Shown here piece after piece: positions 1 through 7,801 of a stretch of 45,554 nt of DNA (positions are counted from its first letter, which is position 1; every line of letters starts with the position of its first letter). The position numbers and the translations under genes are program-made. This DNA is from JAISGQ01 sp045534445 (GTDB lineage Bacteria > Bacillota > Clostridia > Oscillospirales > Acutalibacteraceae): positions 1 to 45,554 of the forward strand of contig JAZSJQ010000044.1 in the NCBI GenBank assembly GCA_045534445.1, in the 5' to 3' direction. The notes beneath the pieces were generated by a model that saw nothing but the letters and a program-made list of their open reading frames with translations, searched no databases and had not been told where the DNA came from.

Positions 1-1
1 G

Positions 2-115
2 CCCGTTGAGGAATCCGTTGAGGAACCCGTTGAGGAACCTGTCGAGGAACCCGTTGAGGAATCCGTTGAGGAACCCGTTGAGGAACCTGTCGAGGAACCC
101 GTTGAGGAACCTGAG
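2..115 (+). repeat. 12-bp tandem repeat coding for VEEP units
   Basis: About nine consecutive copies of a 12-bp unit (CCC/TCC GTT GAG GAA and close variants such as CCTGTCGAGGAA) run from the window edge. The unit length is a multiple of three, so copy-number changes keep the frame. The array may extend further left. Confidence 0.9.
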
Positions 116-1177
116 GAAGGAATTGTCGAAGAAGATGACGAGGAAGAAGACGATGTAAAGGTCTACGTTCCTTCTGAAAAAAATGTCGAGGAAGCTCAGG
201 ACGAAGATGATTTTGACGAGGACTACTACGAGTACGAGGAAGAAGACGAGGAAGATGAAGAAATCATCACCTCAAGACCCGTTCCCGTCCCTGCTCCTGC
301 ACCTCGCAGACGCAACTTTGAAACAAGGATCTCCACGGAGCTTGCCGATCCTTCGGCATATTCTCCCGGAGTTGCCCAGGACGAAACTCTCTTTATAAGA
401 AAAAAACGCCCCGAAGAAGCCACTGCTGTTTTTGCCGCTTCAACTCCCGGTCTTGCACCGGATTTTGACGACGATGATTTCTTTGAGCAATGGCTGGAGG
501 AAGGAGACGACATGATTATTAAAGATAAGCGTCAGCGCCGCAGAGTTTCTGCCATAATCGGCGGTGCAACCATGGTCTTTGCGATCATCGGTTTTATATT
601 CGTTGTTGTTTGGTTTATCAAGGGTATTCCCTCCGGTTCAAACTCTTCGGGTTCTCAGACCGACTACGCTTCCTTTATTCTCCCTGTAGTCAATGCTGAC
701 CCCGAACCCTTTGAGACCATCTCTTCCGTTGACAACAACATTCTTGTAGAGGCGGCAATAAACAGACTTACCTACGGTGAGGCTGCTGCCGACCACACCT
801 ACACTGCTCTTGAAGTCGAGAATGAAACAAGACTTCTCATTCCTTCCTCCGATGTCGAAGCATCGGGCAAGGTACTGTTCGGCAATGACTTCACCATCGA
901 TTTTGCCAACATGTACGCTATCGAGGACGAAAAGATATACTACTACAGTGCCGCTGATGACTGTTTCCATGTCATCACTACCAGCGGTGATATTGAGCCT
1001 CACATATTAAAGATCAGCCATATCGGCTCACGCACTCAGGTGCTTTTGGAGGTCGGCTACCTCAGCGCCACCGAGGAAGCCATGGAGGGCTCCGACTACT
1101 ACAAGCAGATGGAATATGTTCTCAATGCAGTTGATGGCGGCTATTATATCAGCGCCGTTCGTGCTATTGAAGATTGA
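2..1177 (+). CDS. Membrane protein with acidic repeat region (5' partial)
   Basis: The frame is open from the first complete codon to the stop at 1177, so the start lies left of the window; the ATG at 512 is internal. In order: a VEEP/VEES repeat region (about 38 residues), a very acidic Asp/Glu/Tyr stretch, a Pro-rich basic patch, a KRQRRR positive cluster, one transmembrane helix (about codons 180-200 of the visible part), and a C-terminal domain of about 190 residues. The positive-inside rule puts the acidic N-terminus in the cytoplasm and the C-terminal domain outside. I do not recognise the C-terminal domain. Related architectures often carry an N-terminal zinc ribbon, which would be out of view. 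The frame is confident, the function unknown. Confidence 0.8.
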   Translation, partial: PVEESVEEPVEEPVEEPVEESVEEPVEEPVEEPVEEPEEGIVEEDDEEEDDVKVYVPSEKNVEEAQDEDDFDEDYYEYEEEDEEDEEIITSRPVPVPAPAPRRRNFETRISTELADPSAYSPGVAQDETLFIRKKRPEEATAVFAASTPGLAPDFDDDDFFEQWLEEGDDMIIKDKRQRRRVSAIIGGATMVFAIIGFIFVVVWFIKGIPSGSNSSGSQTDYASFILPVVNADPEPFETISSVDNNILVEAAINRLTYGEAAADHTYTALEVENETRLLIPSSDVEASGKVLFGNDFTIDFANMYAIEDEKIYYYSAADDCFHVITTSGDIEPHILKISHIGSRTQVLLEVGYLSATEEAMEGSDYYKQMEYVLNAVDGGYYISAVRAIED

Positions 1178-1204
1178 TCCTCTTAAAGCTTAAACAATCA
1201 CCGA

Positions 1205-1256
1205 AACAGGAATACAGCTTTGAAAATCTCAATATTTCCAAAGCTGTATTCCTGTT
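1205..1256 (+). terminator. Long hairpin after the 5'-partial gene
   Basis: An 18-bp perfect inverted repeat (1205-1222 with 1239-1256) with a 16-nt loop lies 28 nt after the stop at 1177. There is no clear U-tract, so it may act as a transcript-end stabiliser rather than an efficient intrinsic terminator. Confidence 0.55.
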
Positions 1257-1314
1257 ATAAGTATGTTCTCGGCAAATAATACCATTCAAATTCCAACAAC
1301 AAAGGAGCGTTAAT

Positions 1315-1839
1315 ATGGAAAATATAATTATCTACGCAGTTGTAGCGGTACTTGTTATTCTTCCTATTATCGGTTTTATTGTAAGAAAATCCAGAGACAA
1401 GTACAATAACGTCGTATATGATGCAGGCTCAATAAAAACACTTTCAATCTGTTCAATATTCTGCGCCGGTTTTATATTTATCCTTTCCAAGGTGGCAGTA
1501 GAATTTGATCTTACCAGTGCGCTGGCATTCTCGTCGATCGCCATTATCCCTGTTCTTGCCTGGATCTGTGCCTTGAATGAGGTCATCGTTTTTGATGATG
1601 AGTGCTTTTCTGTAAAGAACTTTCTTGGAATCAAAAAGAAATATAAGTATGAGAATGTTGAAAAAATGGGTATTAGCACAATAAGACGCCGCATGACTAC
1701 ATTCACCACCGTATATTTCTACATAGGAAAAAAGGCTGTAAAGTCATCTCCCACCTATGAAAACCATAAAAGCTTTGTCAATACAATAACCGAAAAATAT
1801 AAAAAAGCTCACAATGGTCAGACTATTCCTCTGGTATAA
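1315..1839 (+). CDS. Small membrane protein with C-terminal PH-like region
   Basis: 174 residues, preceded by AAAGGAG six bases before the ATG. Three hydrophobic helices are visible: about residues 5-22, 43-62 and 68-86. They are followed by a soluble beta-rich tail (VIVFDDECFSVKNFLGIKKK, then a KYENVEKMGIS stretch) resembling the bacterial PH-like fold attached to short membrane anchors. There are no catalytic motifs, and I cannot assign a function. It sits alone between two hairpins and is probably monocistronic. Confidence 0.75.
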   Translation: MENIIIYAVVAVLVILPIIGFIVRKSRDKYNNVVYDAGSIKTLSICSIFCAGFIFILSKVAVEFDLTSALAFSSIAIIPVLAWICALNEVIVFDDECFSVKNFLGIKKKYKYENVEKMGISTIRRRMTTFTTVYFYIGKKAVKSSPTYENHKSFVNTITEKYKKAHNGQTIPLV

Positions 1840-1858
1840 ACAAAAAGCCGAGAACTGC

Positions 1859-1892
1859 AAAAGAGAGCAAGGCTTGCGCCTTGCTCTCTTTT
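1859..1892. terminator. Strong bidirectional terminator
   Basis: A perfect 15-bp stem (1859-1873 with 1878-1892) has a 4-nt loop and T/A runs on both sides. It can end the plus-strand gene at 1839 and also the minus-strand structured RNA on its right. Confidence 0.8.
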
Positions 1893-1912
1893 GTATTGCA
1901 ATATTAAATGCC

Positions 1913-2104
1913 CGCCCGGTCGTATCGTGCTTTTGATAACCTGCCTACCAAAAGCAGGTGTGTGTCCCCCCAACGGCTTCACGCTCCCTTCGTCCAACAA
2001 CGGTACATGCCGTGCCGGGAGGTCTGCAATCCCCCGCCGGAGCAAAAGGACTCCCTTTTATCAAAAATGTAGGGTTATAAAAGCACCTGTCCGCGATCCG
2101 GGCA
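1913..2104 (-). ncRNA. ssrS: Structured RNA, probable 6S RNA
   Basis: No convincing ORF covers this GC-rich block, and its folding favours the minus strand. The closing stem pairs 2103-2094 with 1914-1922 and, after an internal loop, 2086-2073 with 1927-1941 (14 bp, one bulged base). Inside are a large bubble, a hairpin on the 3' side of the bubble (1939-1944 with 1953-1958) and an inner stem (around 2011-2021 with 1965-1977) that uses G-U pairs only in the minus-strand version. A rod with a central bubble and a 3'-side hairpin, about 190 nt long and followed by a terminator at 1859-1892, is the layout of 6S RNA, which mimics an open promoter and binds sigma-A RNA polymerase. The family call rests on shape, not on a covariance model. 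Confidence 0.6.
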
Positions 2105-2176
2105 GACCGGCAATCAAAGAACTGCTTTCAATACATATTATGCTCAGAAGCACTCAATGTATACCAAATCTTAAAA

Positions 2177-2458
2177 TTATTCGCCGCCGTAAAGATCCTC
2201 AAAGCGGCCTTCAAATATATCCGCAAGAGTCTCAATAAGCTCGGCATCATTTACCTCGATAAGCTCATCCTGACCCTCGCCTGCCACAACCTGCAGTATG
2301 AAATACTCTCCATCGCTCTCACTGCCGGCTTCGGGTATGGGCAGCAGCGCGATATATCTGCCGTCATCGGTCTCGATTGCATCGAGAACTTCAAATTCCA
2401 TCTGGTTTCCTGCATCGTCAACCAGAGTTACTATATTCATGCCATATTCACCGGCCAT
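2177..2458 (-). CDS. DUF1292 family protein
   Basis: 93 residues, starting at the ATG at 2458, which has AAGGGAGAG seven bases upstream; an in-frame TTG at 2503 lies next to the promoter and is not used here. It is a small acidic protein beginning MAGEYGMNIVTLVDDAGNQ, with the DUF1292 signature: 'D..G....FEVLD.IE.D.G.YIALLP' followed by 'YFILQV'. Homologues (YrzB-like) are widespread in Firmicutes and of unknown function. The tail ends in an acidic/aromatic segment. It is transcribed from the promoter at 2491-2519, and the probable 6S RNA lies just downstream on the same strand. Confidence 0.85.
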   Translation of the reverse strand: MAGEYGMNIVTLVDDAGNQMEFEVLDAIETDDGRYIALLPIPEAGSESDGEYFILQVVAGEGQDELIEVNDAELIETLADIFEGRFEDLYGGE

Positions 2459-2490
2459 GATTATCTCTCCCTTCATGTCCCTTACAATTA

Positions 2491-2519
2491 ATTTTAACCT
2501 CAAACAGTCTCCAAGTCAA
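2491..2519 (-). promoter_or_regulatory. Sigma-A promoter for the DUF1292 gene
   Basis: On the minus strand: TTGACT, 17-nt spacer, TAAAAT, about 30 nt before the ATG. Confidence 0.75.
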
Positions 2520-2577
2520 GAGGTAATTACAGGTTGGCAAAATAAATAAAAAATTTTCACTTATTTTAAAATTAGTG

Positions 2578-2606
2578 TTGACAAACGCCAAAACCTATGT
2601 TATATT
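2578..2606 (+). promoter_or_regulatory. Sigma-A promoter
   Basis: TTGACA (2578-2583), 17-nt spacer, TATATT (2601-2606). Transcription should begin near 2613 and run into the small-ORF/RNA unit that ends at the terminator at 3047-3080. Confidence 0.85.
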
Positions 2607-2660
2607 ATAGACACAAAAGGAAATACAAACAGTCTAGATCAACTCAAGGGGGTGAATCCA

Positions 2661-2747
2661 ATGGAAGCAATACAGTCTGCAGCACACCGCCTGAGCTTCG
2701 ATAATAACCGTTGGATTTGCCGCGGTGAATTATCGGAGCGCCGATAA
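2661..2747 (+). CDS. Possible 28-residue small protein
   Basis: The ATG is preceded by AAGGGGGTG at good spacing. The peptide is short and polar: it begins MEAIQSAAHRLSFDNNR, contains one Trp and one Cys, and ends in ELSERR. It has no transmembrane segment. The last codons and stop overlap a 7-bp hairpin (2730-2747), so translation and RNA folding would compete, as in leader peptides. I do not recognise it, and it could be fortuitous. Confidence 0.35.
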   Translation: MEAIQSAAHRLSFDNNRWICRGELSERR

Positions 2748-3046
2748 AGCCGGAAACAAAATAAAGTGAACAGATAAGCAGTCCGCAAGATATGGAAAGG
2801 ACAAAATATATTGATAATAAAAGCTTATCTGATAAGTGGCGGCACTTAGCCGCGGAAAACAAATGGCAAGGCATAAGCGAATAAAAACGTGAAAACAGGT
2901 TGTGTGTTCATAAAATAAAAATTCATATAGATTTACACAAATAATCAAAAAACAAAATCTTATGAAAAGGTGAGTCCGATGAAATAGTTTCACCGGTTCA
3001 AGAAAACTGAACATCAGTAATTTCACAAATCAAATATAATAAATTC

Positions 3047-3080
3047 AACGCCTTCAGGAAAACCTGAAGGCGTTGTTCTT
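3047..3080. terminator. Strong terminator, usable from both strands
   Basis: A 12-bp perfect stem (3047-3058 with 3063-3074) with an AAAA loop is followed by a T-rich stretch. It ends the transcript starting near 2613 and probably also the minus-strand thioesterase gene, whose stop is at 3089. Confidence 0.85.
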
Positions 3081-3088
3081 TGTTTGCA

Positions 3089-3820
3089 TTACTGTGCTTT
3101 GCGCTTATAGTACTTTACTATTGCGTGAAGCACCGCACCGTCAGTACTTTTAAATGACACGGTGTATGCTTCGTCTGTTTCGCTTACGAAGCACTTTATC
3201 TCCGTATTTTCTGGTATCTCCTGCTTGTAGACTATGTCAAAATCAAGCTCCGGTAGAATTTCCCGTATCTCATCGGAAATCATATGCTCTGCAATATCCA
3301 TGTAGTATGTGTTGTTCATGTGACCGTACATATCCATAAACTTCCAATCGGCACAGAAGATCTTCTCATAATCATAGCTTTCAGGCTCTGTAATTCTCGG
3401 CATTTTAAAGAGATTGTAGTTTGTGTGAGTTGGGTCAGGCGAATATGCCTCCACCTCTTCAGGAGTGATTTTTACAAGCTTCTTCGTGGTAATATCAACC
3501 CTTGACCAATCGGAAAGCACTGTTGCCAGCAACCTGCCGTCAGAATTGCGCACCTCAAACTCTCTTGTTGAGGTTATGTTTTTGAAGAAGGTCGGCCATG
3601 TGATAATTTCAATTTCAGTGCCGTATTTCGGACGTTCAATGAAATTCACCCTATAGCCATGGAGCAGCCAGCGTCGGTCAGAATCTCCCAGCCGCTCGCC
3701 GCAGGTTTCTGCCTGCATTATAGCCATGTCCACAAGCATATTGAGAAGCTCACTGTTTTTGAGTCTCAGCTCTGAATCCACTGAGCGGAAGCCTATGTAG
3801 AATTTTCTTGAAAAGGACAC
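3089..3820 (-). CDS. Acyl-ACP thioesterase
   Basis: 243 residues from a GTG at 3820. The promoter's -10 box ends only 14 nt before an in-frame TTG at 3841, and AAAAGAG sits about nine bases before the GTG, so the GTG is preferred. Two hot-dog halves are visible. The N-half has 'FRSVDSELRLKNSELLNMLVD' and 'VNFIERPKYGTEIEIITWPT'; the C-half has 'ADWKFMDMYGHMNNTYYMDIAE', where the conserved Asp-x-x-x-His-x-Asn pattern of acyl-ACP thioesterases lies. The enzyme releases free fatty acids from acyl carrier protein in the cytoplasm. It is monocistronic. Family is confident; substrate chain length unknown. Confidence 0.88.
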   Translation of the reverse strand: MSFSRKFYIGFRSVDSELRLKNSELLNMLVDMAIMQAETCGERLGDSDRRWLLHGYRVNFIERPKYGTEIEIITWPTFFKNITSTREFEVRNSDGRLLATVLSDWSRVDITTKKLVKITPEEVEAYSPDPTHTNYNLFKMPRITEPESYDYEKIFCADWKFMDMYGHMNNTYYMDIAEHMISDEIREILPELDFDIVYKQEIPENTEIKCFVSETDEAYTVSFKSTDGAVLHAIVKYYKRKAQ

Positions 3821-3854
3821 ACATATCAGCTCTTTTCGCAATCTTGTATTGCAT

Positions 3855-3883
3855 ATTATATCACTTCACTGTCAGCTATACAA
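3855..3883 (-). promoter_or_regulatory. Sigma-A promoter for the thioesterase
   Basis: Minus strand: TTGTAT (3883-3878), 17-nt spacer, TATAAT (3860-3855). Its closeness to the gene argues for the GTG start at 3820. Confidence 0.8.
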
Positions 3884-3907
3884 GATAATTCCCAAGAAAA
3901 ACCAGCG

Positions 3908-4966
3908 TTAAAAGCTTTCATAATCAGGTAAACACACGCTGAGGTCAAGACCGTGTCTTATAAGCAGAGATGCAAATTGATAGCGATTTATAATTATTAT
4001 ACCTTTCTCCTGCGCTGCTTTTTTTGCTTCATCGGAATACTCTTTTGTCAGATTGATAAGAATATTGATCGATTTCTCATATCCCTGTGTTGCCTCAAGC
4101 TGCAAAATTCCTTCCATATCATTGGTGTCATTATCTTTCTTGTTCTTAAGCTGTACTCTTATCTCCGTTTTTTCTGTTTCGGACATTGCCATAATATCAT
4201 ACATCAGGGTATCGCGAGCATACGAAGAAAATGTCAGATCCACATCTCCGCCTATTCTGTTGAATTGATTTCTTGCAATCAAATCATATCCGTTTTTTCT
4301 GAACAGCTCTTCAGTTGCTTTTTCAAGTTGTACAGAGCTCCACCCTTCAAGTGCCGTTCCAATTGCCTGAATATAATTGTTGCGCTGTTCAATTGTTCTG
4401 CTGACAACGGCTTCCAGTGTGGACATCTCATTTTCACACATTTCACTTTTATCAGCTGTAGCTATCAGTTCATCAATTGCAGCAATCACTGTCTCATCAT
4501 TTACTCTTGTTATCGCTCTCTGATATGATCTGAATCTTTTGATAATGTCTCTTGAGTTTTCATTGTGAAGATATGCGCAGCTAAAAAAATCTCTTATCTT
4601 GATTATATGTCCGAAATCTCTGATATCTTTCATAACCTCAAACGAGTATCCACCCTTATCAACCACTGCTATCGTGAAACTTCTCCAATCACTTTCATCA
4701 TTTATATTCAGCTTAGGAATAACAATTATATCTCCTTCTGTCATCTCCCTCATTATACTGATATTGTTATATTTTCTTCTGATATATCCGTCATCTGCCG
4801 GGCTTTCCTGCCACACTGTGCGCCACGCTTTTGTGTATTCTTCAACTCCACATTCCACTGTCATTCCGTCTGCGCCCCATCCCTGACGAAGTCTGCCTGC
4901 CAATATCTCTTTTCTCAGAGCATCGTGGCACTCGCCATAATCGATTCTGAATACATAATGGTTCAT
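3908..4966 (-). CDS. Mrr-like restriction endonuclease (orphan)
   Basis: 352 residues, ATG preceded by AGGAGGGG. The C-terminal half carries the Mrr/PD-(D/E)xK nuclease pattern: a helix with ATEELFRKNGY (about 217-227), GGDVDLTF (239-246) with the metal-binding Asp, and VQLKNKK (271-277) supplying the Gln-x-Lys catalytic pair of the Mrr variant. The N-terminal 150 residues (FRIDYG, LRQGWGADG, GDIIVIPKL) form a separate, probably target-recognition domain. No methyltransferase is adjacent, which fits a type IV enzyme cutting modified DNA or a solitary defence nuclease. It has its own promoter. Confidence 0.75.
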   Translation of the reverse strand: MNHYVFRIDYGECHDALRKEILAGRLRQGWGADGMTVECGVEEYTKAWRTVWQESPADDGYIRRKYNNISIMREMTEGDIIVIPKLNINDESDWRSFTIAVVDKGGYSFEVMKDIRDFGHIIKIRDFFSCAYLHNENSRDIIKRFRSYQRAITRVNDETVIAAIDELIATADKSEMCENEMSTLEAVVSRTIEQRNNYIQAIGTALEGWSSVQLEKATEELFRKNGYDLIARNQFNRIGGDVDLTFSSYARDTLMYDIMAMSETEKTEIRVQLKNKKDNDTNDMEGILQLEATQGYEKSINILINLTKEYSDEAKKAAQEKGIIIINRYQFASLLIRHGLDLSVCLPDYESF

Positions 4967-5005
4967 TTTTACCCCTCCTGAAATTCTGTGGAAATACTTA
5001 TTTTT

Positions 5006-5034
5006 ATTCTAGCAACCGTTTAGTAAAATTGCAA
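5006..5034 (-). promoter_or_regulatory. Sigma-A promoter for the Mrr-like gene
   Basis: Minus strand: TTGCAA, 17-nt spacer, TAGAAT, about 40 nt before the ATG at 4966. Confidence 0.7.
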
Positions 5035-5080
5035 CTATTACACATTTTATCGATATACATAATAGTTGTATCATAAACAA

Positions 5081-5111
5081 CCCCCGAGCATTCATTTCGA
5101 ATACTCGGGGG
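5081..5111. terminator. Terminator after pnp
   Basis: An 8-bp GC-rich stem CCCCCGAG/CTCGGGGG extends through ATTC/GAAT pairs around a small loop. It lies 18 nt beyond the pnp stop on the minus strand. The minus-strand tail is TTGTTT and the plus-strand tail AATTTTT. Confidence 0.75.
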
Positions 5112-5128
5112 AATTTTTCAATCAAATA

Positions 5129-7327
5129 TTACTGATCGTCGTTGTTTCTTCTGGGAGGTCTTCTGTCGCCTCTGTTGTTGTCACGGCGCTCGGGGCGGGG
5201 ACGGTCGGAGAGGGTGTTCTCGGGAACCATGCCCTCGATCTCGATGAGAGCATCACGACGGGAGAGGTTGAGTCTGCCCTTGTCGTCGATCTCAAGAACC
5301 TTAACCATGACTCTGTCGCCGACATTTACAACGTCAGTTACCTTCTCGGTACGCTTTACATCGAGGCGGCTGATGTGTACGAGACCTTCCTTGCCGGGAG
5401 CGATCTCAACAAATGCACCGAAGTCCATGATTCTGGTTACGATGCCGTTGTAGAAGGAACCGGGCTCGGGATCGTGAGCGATAGTCTCAACGATCTGGAG
5501 AGCTCTGCGGCAGTTCTCGATATCTACGCCGCAGATGAATACCTTGCCGTCGTCCTCGATGTCAACCTTGACCTCGCACTCAGCAGCGATCTTCTGGATA
5601 ACCTTACCGCCGGAACCGATGACCTCACGGATCTTGTCAACGGGAACTGTGGTGGAAAGCATCTTGGGAGCATACTTGGAGAGCTCTGCTCTGGGCTCGG
5701 GAATAGCCTTGAGCATGATTTCGTCAAGGATATAGTTACGAGCCTTGTGAGTCTTCTCAATAGCGTCCTTAACGATCTCGGGGGTAAGACCGTCAATCTT
5801 AAGGTCCATCTGGATAGCGGTGATGCCGTCGTGGGTACCTGCTACCTTGAAGTCCATATCGCCGAAGAAGTCCTCAAGACCCTGAATGTCAACCATGGTC
5901 ATCCAGCGGTCACCCTCGGTGATAAGTCCGCAGGAGATACCTGCAACAGGAGCCTTGATGGGAACGCCTGCGTCCATAAGAGCAAGAGTTGAGCCGCATA
6001 CAGAGCCCTGAGAGGTGGAACCGTTGGAGGAAACGACCTCGGAAACAAGGCGGAGTGCATAGGGGAACTCAGTCTCGGAGGGAATTACAGGGAGAAGTGC
6101 TCTTTCTGCAAGTGCGCCGTGACCGATCTCGCGACGGCCGGGGCCTCTACTGGGCTTGGTCTCGCCTACGGAGTAGGAGGGGAAGTTATAGTGATGCATA
6201 TATCTCTTGAATTCCTCATCATCGATGCCGTCAAGGAGCTGACGGTCGCTGACAGGACCGAGAGTACAGATGGTGAGAACCTGGGGCTGACCTCTGGTGA
6301 AGAGACCTGAACCGTGAACTCTGGGGAGAATGCCGACTTCGGAAGCAAGGGGACGGATCTCGTCCATGCCGCGTCCGTCAACACGCTTCTGCTTGTCGAG
6401 GAGCCAGCGGCGAACAACGAACTTCTGGGTCTTGTAGAGGCACTCATCGATCTTTGCCTCGGATTCGGGATAGATTTCGTCAAACTTTGCGTGAACTGCC
6501 TCATAGATGGGCTTGAGGTTAGCATCTCTGACGGTCTTGTCGTCGGTGTCAAGTGCAACCTTGATGTCCTCGATTGCAAATTCCTTGATAGCCTCGAACA
6601 TATCGTGATCGGGCTCGTTGCTGGGATAGGAGAACTTCTCCTTGCCGATCTCAGCCTGAATGCCCTTGATGAACTCGATAACAGCCTGGTTAGCTTCGTG
6701 ACCTGCCATGATACCGTTGTACATGACCTCGTCAGATACGCAGTCTGCGCCTGCCTCGATCATTGCGATCTTCTTGTCGGTGGAAGCAACGGTGGTGCTC
6801 ATGCGGTTGTTCTTTCTCTGCTCTGCGGTGGGGTTGATGACGATCTCGCCGTCAACATAACCGACGGATACTGCGGAGATAGGACCATTCCAGGGAATAT
6901 CAGAGATGGAGATTGCGATGGAGGTACCGATCATTGCGGTGATCTCAGGAGAGCAGTCGGGATCGACAGCCATAACGGTTGCAACGATTGCAACGTCGTT
7001 TCTCATGTCCTTGGGGAACAGAGGACGAACGGGACGGTCGATAACACGGGAAGCAAGGATCGCCTTATCGGAAGGTCTGCCCTCTCTCTTGAGGAAGGAG
7101 CCGGGAATCTTACCGACGGAATAAAGCTTCTCCTCGAAGTCAACGGAAAGGGGGAAGAAATCGATGCCGTCACGGGGCTTTGCGGAAGCGGTGACTGCAA
7201 CGTGTACGCAGGTCTCGCCGTAGCGGACAAGGCAGGAACCGTTTGCAAGCTGAGCCATCTTACCGGTCTCAACTACGAGAGGTCTGCCTGCGAGGGTAGT
7301 TTCAAATACCTTGAAATTCTCAAACAT
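5129..7327 (-). CDS. pnp: Polyribonucleotide nucleotidyltransferase (PNPase)
   Basis: 732 residues from the ATG at 7327 (MFENFKVFETTLAGRPLVV), with AAAGGAC upstream; the frame stays open further upstream but without homology. Two RNase PH-type cores are separated by an all-alpha linker, followed by a KH domain (about 566-610, with IGSGGKVIQKI), an S1 domain (about 620-690, with GIVTRIMDFGAFVEI and GLVHIS), and a basic Arg-rich tail (about 706-732). PNPase degrades RNA 3'-to-5' using phosphate and acts in mRNA turnover and RNA quality control. It follows rpsO, the conserved bacterial order. Codon use is strongly biased, as in highly expressed genes. Confidence 0.97.
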   Translation of the reverse strand: MFENFKVFETTLAGRPLVVETGKMAQLANGSCLVRYGETCVHVAVTASAKPRDGIDFFPLSVDFEEKLYSVGKIPGSFLKREGRPSDKAILASRVIDRPVRPLFPKDMRNDVAIVATVMAVDPDCSPEITAMIGTSIAISISDIPWNGPISAVSVGYVDGEIVINPTAEQRKNNRMSTTVASTDKKIAMIEAGADCVSDEVMYNGIMAGHEANQAVIEFIKGIQAEIGKEKFSYPSNEPDHDMFEAIKEFAIEDIKVALDTDDKTVRDANLKPIYEAVHAKFDEIYPESEAKIDECLYKTQKFVVRRWLLDKQKRVDGRGMDEIRPLASEVGILPRVHGSGLFTRGQPQVLTICTLGPVSDRQLLDGIDDEEFKRYMHHYNFPSYSVGETKPSRGPGRREIGHGALAERALLPVIPSETEFPYALRLVSEVVSSNGSTSQGSVCGSTLALMDAGVPIKAPVAGISCGLITEGDRWMTMVDIQGLEDFFGDMDFKVAGTHDGITAIQMDLKIDGLTPEIVKDAIEKTHKARNYILDEIMLKAIPEPRAELSKYAPKMLSTTVPVDKIREVIGSGGKVIQKIAAECEVKVDIEDDGKVFICGVDIENCRRALQIVETIAHDPEPGSFYNGIVTRIMDFGAFVEIAPGKEGLVHISRLDVKRTEKVTDVVNVGDRVMVKVLEIDDKGRLNLSRRDALIEIEGMVPENTLSDRPRPERRDNNRGDRRPPRRNNDDQ

Positions 7328-7482
7328 TTTTTGCTGTCCTTTCTTTTTTGGATTTTTGTTTTGTTCGGCAGACAGCATAGCAATAAAACCGTATTTCCAC
7401 GCGAAAAACGCGTGAAACCACCGTTTTACCGCTAAGCCTCTGCCATTTTCTTTCTGTTTTGAGCAGTGGATTTGTAAGCTTA

Positions 7483-7537
7483 AATAACGGCAAATGGGCA
7501 AGCGCATGAAATAATGCGCTTGCCCTCGTTCGTTATT
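7483..7537 (-). terminator. rpsO-pnp intercistronic hairpin
   Basis: A 12-bp perfect stem (7496-7507 with 7514-7525) is extended by outer AATAACG/CGTTATT pairs. It begins directly after the rpsO stop. It may partly terminate rpsO transcripts, with read-through into pnp, or be an RNase processing site. Confidence 0.7.
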
Positions 7538-7801
7538 TTACTTACGGATGCCGAGCTGTGCGATGATTGCACGGTAACGCTCGATGTCGATCTTGGTGAG
7601 ATAGTTGAGAAGGTTTCTTCTCTGACCGATCATCTTGAACAGGCCGCGACGGCTGTGATGGTCGTTCTTGTGCTCCTTGAGGTGCTCGGTGAGGTCGCTG
7701 ATTCTCTTGGTGAGAACTGCGATCTGAACCTCAGGGGAACCGGTGTCGCCCTCATGGCGTGCGTACTGCTGCATTATAGCGGTCTTTTCTTCTCTGGTCA
7801 T
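7538..7801 (-). CDS. rpsO: 30S ribosomal protein S15
   Basis: 87 residues from the ATG at 7801, preceded by AGAGGTGG; a GTG four codons upstream overlaps this ribosome binding site and is rejected. The full S15 fold is recognisable: MTREEKTAIMQQYARHEGD, GSPEVQIAVLTKRI, HLKEHKNDHHSRRGL, and RNLLNYL near the C-terminus. It binds 16S rRNA in the small-subunit platform early in assembly. It is transcribed from the promoter at 7906-7934 with a leader of about 100 nt. Confidence 0.97.
   Translation of the reverse strand: MTREEKTAIMQQYARHEGDTGSPEVQIAVLTKRISDLTEHLKEHKNDHHSRRGLFKMIGQRRNLLNYLTKIDIERYRAIIAQLGIRK

Larger units (their letters stand above)
2613..3080 (+). ncRNA. Promoter-to-terminator transcript with no normal-size gene
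   Basis: About 470 nt lies between a near-consensus promoter and a strong terminator without a conventional gene. It holds a 28-codon ORF with a good ribosome binding site (2661-2747), a 30-codon ORF without one (2793-2885) and a two-codon ORF (ATG AAA TAG at 2979) preceded by AAAAGGTGAG. Several local hairpins can be drawn: 2730-2747 (7-bp stem, loop AGCG), around 2822-2835, 2838-2853 (GCGGC/GCCGC) and 2998-3014. I see none of the hallmark sequences of tmRNA, RNase P RNA or SRP RNA. It could be a regulatory or structured RNA, or a small-protein mRNA. Confidence 0.5.

Noticed and set aside
2..115. Short tandem repeat considered as CRISPR or iteron array
   Set aside because: The 12-bp units have no spacers and code VEEP in the frame of the downstream gene.
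512..1177. Separate gene starting at the ATG at 512
   Set aside because: The same frame is open from the window edge with coherent protein features, and no ribosome binding site at proper spacing precedes 512.
1891..2238. Open frame on the plus strand over the structured RNA block
   Set aside because: No ribosome binding site, and its sequence is explained by RNA stems; composition is unlike neighbouring proteins.
5066..7435. Long open frames on the plus strand opposite pnp
   Set aside because: They mirror the strongly biased codon use of pnp, lack ribosome binding sites and encode no recognisable domain.
7385..7507. N-terminal extension of PNPase
   Set aside because: The upstream residues have no PNPase similarity, and the ATG at 7327 matches the family start.
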